A stretch of DNA of 64,000 bases from the NCBI RefSeq assembly GCF_900499005.1, contig NZ_LS991316.1:586064-650063 (forward strand), written 5' to 3'. Below the pieces are notes generated by a model. It made no database searches and was not told the origin of the DNA. It saw only the letters and a list, made by a program, of their open reading frames with translations. This stretch comes from Actinomyces culturomici (lineage in GTDB: Bacteria; Actinomycetota; Actinomycetes; Actinomycetales; Actinomycetaceae). Within the stretch, counting starts at the first letter, position 1. Every line of letters starts with the position of its first letter. A program made the translations under genes and the position numbers. Below are positions 58,678-64,000 of the stretch, piece by piece.

Positions 58678-60428
58678 GAGTCCTCCTCCTGGGCGAGGGC
58701 CCAGCGGTAGGCGTCGGATCGGGCGAGCAGGTCGGCGTGGGGTCCGCGGTCGACGACGCGGGCGGGTCCGTCGGGCGTCGGGCCGAGGACGAGGATCTCG
58801 TCGGCGGCGTCGAGGGCGGAGAGCCGGTGCGAGATGAGGAGGACCCCGCGGTCGCGGTCGGCGAGGACCCCGGAGACGAGCGCGTCGGCGGTCGCGGCGT
58901 CGAGGTGCTCCCCGGCCTCGTCGAGGAGGAGCAGGGGCGCGGGCGCGGCGAGCGCCCGGGCGATGAGGAGGCGGCGCCGCTCGCCGCCGGACACGGTCGT
59001 CCCGCCGGATCCGATGGGGGTGTCGAGCCCGGCGGGCAAGGCGTCGAGCCACTCGGCGAGCCCGACCCTCACGAGCAGGGCGGTCGCCTCCTCGGGGGTG
59101 AGGCGCCCGTTCGCGACGCGGAGGTTCTCGAGGACCGACGCCGCGAAGACGTGCGCGTCCTCGGTCGTCACGGTGACGGCCCGCGTGAGGTCGGCGCGGT
59201 CGGCCCCCCAGGCCTCCTGCCCATCGACGAGGACGGAGCCGGCGCGCGGCGGGAGGAGTCCGGCGAGCGCGAGCGCGAGCGTCGTCTTCCCGATGCCCGA
59301 CGGGCCGACGATCCCGAGGGAACGGCCCTTCGAGAGCTCGAGGTCGATCCCCTCGACGAGGACTGGTCCGCCGGGCCACCCGATGGCGAGGCCGTGCGCC
59401 TCGAGGGTCGGCGATTCGGACACTGCGATCCGATGGGTCGGGGCGGCCTCGTCCTCGCCGAGGAGGTCGGCGATGCGCACGGCGGCGGTCGCGGACTTCA
59501 CGAGCTGGACGGCGGCGGGGGCGAGTTCGGCGGTGCCCTCGAAGGAGGAGAGCGGGGTGAGGACGAGGACCGCGAGCATGACGGGCGCGATCATCCCGCC
59601 GGTCGTCCCGGGGATGCCGATGAGGAGGGCCGCGATGACGGCGGCGCCCATGGCCGCTCGGTCGATGCCGGCGGCGAGCGCGGCCATGCGCGCGGAGCGG
59701 TGGGCGGCGTCGGTGAGTTCGGACTCGGTGCGGGCGATCGAGGCGCGCAGGGCGGAGATGCGCCCGGAGACCTGGAGCTCGGAGGCGCCCTCCATGAGGG
59801 AGAGGGTCTGGGAGGCGAGGTCGGTGCGGGCGCGCAGCGTGTCGATCTGCGCGATGCGGGCGGCGCGCATCGAGAGGAGCGGCGCGCCGACGCCGGAGAC
59901 GAGGAGGCAGACGCCGACGAGGAGCCCGGCGGCGGGGGAGACGAGGACGAGGCCCGTCACCGTCCCGATGCCGACGACGAGGGCGACGCAGGCGGGGAGG
60001 ATCGTCTTGACGACGAGGTCGCCGACGTCGTCGACGTCCGCGCCGGTGCGCGCGAGAAGGTCCCCGCGCCGGATCGAGGCGACGGCGTCGACACGGCGCT
60101 TCGCGAGGATCCGGTAGAGGTTCTGGCGCAGCGCGTCCATGCCGTCGAGGGCGACGCGGTGGCTCGCGAGGCGACCGAGGTAGCGGAGGACCGCGCGCGA
60201 GACGCCGAAGGTCCGCACGGCGACTGCCGCGACCGTGAGGTAGAGGACCGGCGGGTGCTGGGAGGCGCGGGCGATGAGCCAGGCGGCGGTGGCGCCGAGG
60301 GCGATGGCGGCGCCGAGGGCGCCGGAGCCGAGGAGCACGGAGAGGGCGAAGCCGCCCTTGTCGAGTCCGACGAGGGGGAGGACGCGGCGCAGGGCGCGGC
60401 GCTCCTCACGGGTGATGGGGCCGATCAT
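58674..60428 (-). CDS. cydC: CydC subunit of the CydDC ABC exporter
   Basis: A 584-aa half-transporter with six membrane spans (residues ~20-310) and an ATPase domain: Walker A VGPSGIGKTTLALAL, signature TTVSGGERRRLLIARAL, Walker B PLLLLDEAGEHLD, His-switch LLISHRLSAL. CydDC exports thiols (cysteine/glutathione) or haem and is needed for cytochrome bd assembly. ATG at 60428 overlaps cydD; end overlaps the kinase gene. Confidence 0.92.
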   Translation of the reverse strand: MIGPITREERRALRRVLPLVGLDKGGFALSVLLGSGALGAAIALGATAAWLIARASQHPPVLYLTVAAVAVRTFGVSRAVLRYLGRLASHRVALDGMDALRQNLYRILAKRRVDAVASIRRGDLLARTGADVDDVGDLVVKTILPACVALVVGIGTVTGLVLVSPAAGLLVGVCLLVSGVGAPLLSMRAARIAQIDTLRARTDLASQTLSLMEGASELQVSGRISALRASIARTESELTDAAHRSARMAALAAGIDRAAMGAAVIAALLIGIPGTTGGMIAPVMLAVLVLTPLSSFEGTAELAPAAVQLVKSATAAVRIADLLGEDEAAPTHRIAVSESPTLEAHGLAIGWPGGPVLVEGIDLELSKGRSLGIVGPSGIGKTTLALALAGLLPPRAGSVLVDGQEAWGADRADLTRAVTVTTEDAHVFAASVLENLRVANGRLTPEEATALLVRVGLAEWLDALPAGLDTPIGSGGTTVSGGERRRLLIARALAAPAPLLLLDEAGEHLDAATADALVSGVLADRDRGVLLISHRLSALDAADEILVLGPTPDGPARVVDRGPHADLLARSDAYRWALAQEEDS

Positions 60429-62239
60429 CGGGTGGCCTCCTTCTCGTCGTGGAAGGCCGCCTCGCCGGCCGCGCGCCCGCCGCCGGAGGGAGCGCCGGCG
60501 AGGATTCCGGGCATCTCGACCTCGACGTCCTCGGGCCCTTCGGGGATCTCGGCGAGGACGGGGTAGGCCTCGACGTCGTCGGCGGTTGCCAGCCGCGCCT
60601 CGATCTCGATGACCGCGTCGGCGAGCGCGATGAGGGCGCGGCGATGGGCGATGACGAGAACGGTCTTCCCCTGCTCCTTGAGGGCGAGGAGCGCGCGCGT
60701 GATCTCGTCCTCGCTCACGGCGTCGAGGTGCGCGGTCGGCTCGTCGAGGACGACGAGCGGAGCCTCGTCGATGAGGGCGCGCGTGAGGGCGAGGCGCTGG
60801 CGCTGCCCGACCGAGAGGCCGACGCCGCCGACGCCGACGCGGGACGCCCACCCGTCGGGAAGCGACTCGACGACGTCGAGGAAGCCGGTCGACCGGGCGG
60901 CCCGGACGAGCGCCTCGTCGGCCTCATCCCGTGAGAAGTTCTCGAGAAGGGTGCCGGGCACGATCGTCGGGGCCTGGGGGACCCACGTGATGAAGCTCCA
61001 CCAGGAGGCGGGGTCGACCTCGGCGAGATCGAAAGAGCCCACCGACGCCACGGGCTCGAGGAGCACCCGCCCCTTCGTCGCGGGCAGGAGCCCGAGGATC
61101 GTAAGGACCGTTGTGGTCTTTCCCGCGCCCGAGCGCCCGGCGAGCACCGTCAACCGGCCCGGCTCGATGCGGGCCGACAGGTCGGCGGGGGCCCAGGCGC
61201 CGCGCGCGGCGACGGAGAGATCCTCGAGGACGATGGCGGTCGACCGGGTCGGGGGGGCGGGCAGGGAGCCCGCGTGGGCGGCGGGGCGCTCCTCCTCGAT
61301 GATCGCGAAGGCGGACTGGGCGGCGGCGACGCCATTGGCGCTCGCGTGGAACTGGGCTCCGACCTGGCGCAGCGGTTCGAAGACCTCGGGGGCGAGCATG
61401 ATGACGGCGAGCCCGGTCGCCAGATCGATCCGCCCGGACACGAGGCGCATGCCGACCTCGACGGCGACGAGCGCGACGGAGAGGGTCGAGAGGAACTCGA
61501 GGACCGCGCCGGAGAGGAAGGCGACGCGCAGGGTCGACATCGTCGTGCGCGTGTTCTCCTTCCCGAGGGCGTCGAGGTGCGCGCGCGGACCGTCCTCGCG
61601 GCCGAGTCCCCGCAGGGTCGGCAGGCCGGCCATGAGGTCGAGGAGCTGGGCGCCGAGGCGCTCCATCGAGGCGAGCTTCGCCTTCGAGGACTCCTCGGTG
61701 AACTGCCCGATAAGGATCATGAAGATCGGGATGAGCGGGATGACGAAGAGGGCGATGACGCCCGACCAGGGGTCGAGCCACAGCATGACGGCGAGCGCGA
61801 GCGGTGTCGCCGTGCATGTGAGGACGAGCTGGGGGAGGAACTTCACGAAGTAGGGGCCGAGGTCGTCGAGTCCTCGCGTGAGCAGGGTCGTCACTTCGGC
61901 GCCGTGGACGGCGCGCCAACGCGGGCCGAGCGCCTCGGCGGCGTCGTGGACCTCGGCGCGCAGGTCGCGGATCGCGTTGTCCGCGCCGTGCTGGGCGACC
62001 GATTCGCGGGCGGCGACGAGGAGCCCGCGGGCGGTGACGACCAGCGCGAGGACCACGATGAGCGGGAGGACATCCGGCAGCGTCGCGGAGCCCTCGATGA
62101 CGGGGGAGAGAGCGCGCGAGACGAGGAGCGCCTGGGCGATGACGATGACGGCGATGAGCGTCCCGAACAGTGCGGTGAGGAGGATCGGCCGCCTCGCGGA
62201 GCGGGCGTATCTCAGGAGCCGGGGATCGAAAGGACGCAC
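60425..62239 (-). CDS. cydD: CydD subunit of the CydDC ABC exporter
   Basis: A 604-aa half-transporter with an N-terminal membrane domain and an ATPase domain: Walker A LAGRSGAGKTTTVLTIL, signature GLSVGQRQRLALTRALI, Walker B PLVVLDEPTAHLD. Acidic C-terminal extension after EAR. GTG start at 62239 with CACAAT 6 nt upstream, so a leaderless internal promoter may add to read-through from cydB. It is separated from cydB by about 190 bp containing a terminator. Confidence 0.92.
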   Translation of the reverse strand: MRPFDPRLLRYARSARRPILLTALFGTLIAVIVIAQALLVSRALSPVIEGSATLPDVLPLIVVLALVVTARGLLVAARESVAQHGADNAIRDLRAEVHDAAEALGPRWRAVHGAEVTTLLTRGLDDLGPYFVKFLPQLVLTCTATPLALAVMLWLDPWSGVIALFVIPLIPIFMILIGQFTEESSKAKLASMERLGAQLLDLMAGLPTLRGLGREDGPRAHLDALGKENTRTTMSTLRVAFLSGAVLEFLSTLSVALVAVEVGMRLVSGRIDLATGLAVIMLAPEVFEPLRQVGAQFHASANGVAAAQSAFAIIEEERPAAHAGSLPAPPTRSTAIVLEDLSVAARGAWAPADLSARIEPGRLTVLAGRSGAGKTTTVLTILGLLPATKGRVLLEPVASVGSFDLAEVDPASWWSFITWVPQAPTIVPGTLLENFSRDEADEALVRAARSTGFLDVVESLPDGWASRVGVGGVGLSVGQRQRLALTRALIDEAPLVVLDEPTAHLDAVSEDEITRALLALKEQGKTVLVIAHRRALIALADAVIEIEARLATADDVEAYPVLAEIPEGPEDVEVEMPGILAGAPSGGGRAAGEAAFHDEKEATR

Positions 62240-62245
62240 CCGGCC

Positions 62246-62251
62246 ATTGTG
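62246..62251 (-). promoter_or_regulatory. Possible -10 box of cydD (leaderless)
   Basis: On the minus strand CACAAT is followed after 6 nt by the GTG at 62239. Confidence 0.4.
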
Positions 62252-62305
62252 CCGTAATCGGGCCCTCTCCCGCAGATCCCGCCGTCCCGCGGCGCCGCTC
62301 CGCAG

Positions 62306-62328
62306 GACCGACGAGGCCGGGGCGGGCC
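62306..62328 (+). repeat. GATCGACGAGG-family element downstream of cydB
   Basis: GACCGACGAGGCCGGGGCGG, one or two changes from the consensus, in the gap between cydB and cydD. Confidence 0.5.
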
Positions 62329-62366
62329 TCGCGAGAGGGGGAGGGGAGGACGCCCCCGGAATGCGG

Positions 62367-62398
62367 AGCGGCCCGGCGCCGCGGGGCGTCGGGCCGCT
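62367..62398 (-). terminator. Terminator after cydB
   Basis: AGCGGCCCGGCGCC (62367-62380) pairs over 14 bp with GGCGTCGGGCCGCT (62385-62398, one G-T pair) around GCGG, 31 bp past the cydB stop. Confidence 0.75.
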
Positions 62399-62429
62399 CG
62401 CTCATCGACCTGCCGATGAGGGATGTCGA

Positions 62430-63551
62430 TCAGCCGGCGAGGAAGTTCTCCCCGAGGCGGATCTGCTTGGGGAGGAGCCCCGCGTTCGTGTCGACGTCGT
62501 TGACGGAGACGCGCTTGCGGAACACCCAGTACGACCAGACGGTGTACGCGAGAACGATCGGCACGAGGCAGACCGCGACGACCGTCATCACCTGGAGAGT
62601 CGAACCGGACGAAGAGGCCTGCTCGATGGTGAGCGAGTAGGCCCGGTCGATCGAGGACTTCTGGACGGCCGGGGCCATCGCGGAGAAGACCCACGCGACG
62701 GTGCCGGCGATCGCGACGGCCGAGAAGAGGAACGAGAGTCCCTCGCGGCGCAGCGACTTCTGGGCGAAGGCCGCGGACGCGATGATCGCGAGGGCGGCGA
62801 CGAGCAGCGGGATCCACGCGAGGACCGAGCCCGCGTAGGCGAACTGGCCCCAGAGGAGGAACACCGCGGCGACGACCGTCGCGCCGACGGTGAGCGGCGC
62901 GGCGAGCCCGTTGGCGCGCTCGCGGACCTCGCCCTCGGTCTTGAGGGAGAGGAACTGGGCGCCGTGGGCGAGGCACACGAGGAGGACGGCGAGGCCGCCG
63001 AGGATCGTGTACGGGGTGAGGAGCGAGAAGAATCCACCGGTCAGCTGGTGGGTGGCCGTCGCGAGGGAGGAGTCCACCATGTCGGGGGCGATGACCTCGC
63101 CGGTGGCGGCGTCGACGACCTCGATCTTCATGCCCTGGACGAAGTTCGCGAAGGCGACGCCGAGGAGGATCGGAACGAGCCACGCGGTGATCGAGTGGAG
63201 GACGTCCCAGGTGTGGCGCCACTTCTCGGTCGCGAGCTTCGAGCGCCATTCGAGCGCGGAGATGCGGATGATGAGCGCGAAGAGGATGAGGAAGAGGGCG
63301 AGGTACATGCCGGAGAACATCGTCGCGTACCACTCGGGGAACGCGGCGAAGGTGGCGCCGCCGGCGGTGAGGAGCCAGACCTCGTTGCCGTCCCAGTGAG
63401 GGCCGATGGTCCGGACCGTCTGGGTGCGCTCTTCGTCGTTCTTCGCGACGATCGGGAGGAGAGCGCCGACGCCGAAGTCGAAGCCCTCGGTGACGAGGTA
63501 GACCGTCCACAGGACGGCGATGAGGATGAACCAGAGGATCGACAGTGTCAT
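62430..63551 (-). CDS. cydB: Cytochrome bd oxidase subunit II
   Basis: A 373-aa membrane protein with about nine spans. Visible: WFILIAVLWTVYLVTEGFDFGVGALLP, the conserved VRTIGPHWDGNEVWLLTAGG, FPEWYATMFSG and HGAQFLSLKT. CydB partners CydA in the high-affinity quinol oxidase. The ATG follows a GAGGA site 17 nt after the cydA stop. Confidence 0.95.
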   Translation of the reverse strand: MTLSILWFILIAVLWTVYLVTEGFDFGVGALLPIVAKNDEERTQTVRTIGPHWDGNEVWLLTAGGATFAAFPEWYATMFSGMYLALFLILFALIIRISALEWRSKLATEKWRHTWDVLHSITAWLVPILLGVAFANFVQGMKIEVVDAATGEVIAPDMVDSSLATATHQLTGGFFSLLTPYTILGGLAVLLVCLAHGAQFLSLKTEGEVRERANGLAAPLTVGATVVAAVFLLWGQFAYAGSVLAWIPLLVAALAIIASAAFAQKSLRREGLSFLFSAVAIAGTVAWVFSAMAPAVQKSSIDRAYSLTIEQASSSGSTLQVMTVVAVCLVPIVLAYTVWSYWVFRKRVSVNDVDTNAGLLPKQIRLGENFLAG

Positions 63552-63567
63552 GGGAGTGTCCTCTTTC

Positions 63568-64000
63568 TCAGTAGCCGAAGGAGAGGGCGCCGGCGGTCTC
63601 GTCCGCGCTCTTCTTCGCCGTCGTCGTGTGAATGCCCTCCTGCGCGTAGCGCTTGATGAGGAGGAACCAGATGACGCCGAGAACGGCGTAGAGGACCGTG
63701 AAGCCGATGAGGGTCGCGAGCACCTGTCCGGCGGGGACGTTCGGCGAGATCGCGGACTCGGTCATGAGCATGACGGATCCGACGGGGTCGCCGTTCTCGA
63801 GGCCCTTGAGGTTCGGGACGACGATCCAGGGCTGGCGGCCGATCTCGGTGAAGATCCAGCCGAAGGTGGCGGCGATGAAGGGGAGCGGGATGTTGACGAG
63901 GGCGAAGAGGCCGAGCCACTTGTTCCCCGAGACCGCGCCCTTGCGCGTCGTCCACAGGCCCCACAGGGCGAGGAGGAGCGCCACCTGGCCGAGCCCGATC
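63568..64000 (-). CDS. cydA: Cytochrome bd oxidase subunit I, C-terminal part (runs off the right edge)
   Basis: The last ~144 residues of CydA. Visible: GQVALLLALWGLWTTRKG, IGRQPWIVVPNLKG (the conserved GRQPW motif after the quinol loop) and two membrane spans, ending KKSADETAGALSFGY. The haem ligands and Q-loop lie beyond the window. CydA starts the minus-strand operon that continues through cydB, cydD, cydC and the kinase. Confidence 0.93.
   Translation of the reverse strand, partial: IGLGQVALLLALWGLWTTRKGAVSGNKWLGLFALVNIPLPFIAATFGWIFTEIGRQPWIVVPNLKGLENGDPVGSVMLMTESAISPNVPAGQVLATLIGFTVLYAVLGVIWFLLIKRYAQEGIHTTTAKKSADETAGALSFGY

Overview
The window is a continuous stretch of chromosome from a very GC-rich actinobacterium (by eye about 70% G+C). 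GTG starts are common and many gene ends overlap as ATGA/GTGA. Gene order and families (divergent lexA and LysM-SOS gene followed by nrdR, an actinobacterial division/cell-wall cluster ending ftsZ-pgeF-sepF-yggT-wag31, an FtsZ C-terminal peptide reading DLDIPDFLR, cydABDC) suggest Actinomycetaceae (Actinomyces/Schaalia-like). That placement is inference; no rRNA gene is present to confirm it. I found no tRNA, rRNA or CRISPR array.

Layout. 1-1.7 kb: SOS control region (lexA, three LexA boxes, LysM division inhibitor) and nrdR. 1.8-12.5 kb: housekeeping genes (acyl-CoA ligase, serA, HelD-type helicase, PAC2 protein, MFS transporter, spermidine-synthase-like protein, DNA polymerase IV, DUF3040 protein). 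12.9-29.4 kb: the division and cell-wall cluster mraZ-rsmH-ftsL-ftsI-murF-mraY-murD-ftsW-murG-murC-ftsQ-ftsZ-pgeF-sepF-yggT-wag31, mostly with overlapping stops and starts; murE is missing from its usual place between ftsI and murF. 29.5-35.2 kb: lspA-rluD-GNAT, then dnaE. 35.3-37.9 kb: a small accessory island with a nuclease-like gene and an intact IS30-family element. 38-44.4 kb: histidine genes hisD-hisC-hisB-orf-hisH-hisA-sseB. 45-48.5 kb: infC-rpmI-rplT-trmH and thiL. 48.7-56 kb: rpmB (minus) and DAK2-recG-rsmD-coaD-coiled-coil-DUF177-rnc. 56.2-64 kb: a response regulator facing a minus-strand operon cydA-cydB-cydD-cydC-histidine kinase, whose promoter-proximal end runs out of the window.

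How the parts work together. Most of the window makes wall precursors (MurF, MraY, MurD, MurG, MurC), builds the septum (FtsL, FtsI, FtsW, FtsQ, FtsZ, SepF, Wag31), and supports replication, repair and translation. The LysM protein links DNA damage to a division block. The cyd operon makes cytochrome bd oxidase and its CydDC exporter together with a GAF-domain kinase that probably senses redox or oxygen state.

The unusual content is mostly non-coding. There are five intergenic arrays of a 22-bp unit with a distinctive end block, one of them split by the IS30 element. A GC-rich GATCGACGAGG element occurs between genes and also in-frame inside genes. A long hairpin repeat sits at two convergent gene junctions. 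A 117-bp inverted-repeat element lies upstream of the rpmB terminator. infC begins with ATC behind a structured leader. Many genes have a TANNNT or similar -10 box only 6-7 nt before the start codon, implying leaderless mRNAs. No complete novel enzyme system was found; the repeat families are the best candidates for something undescribed.
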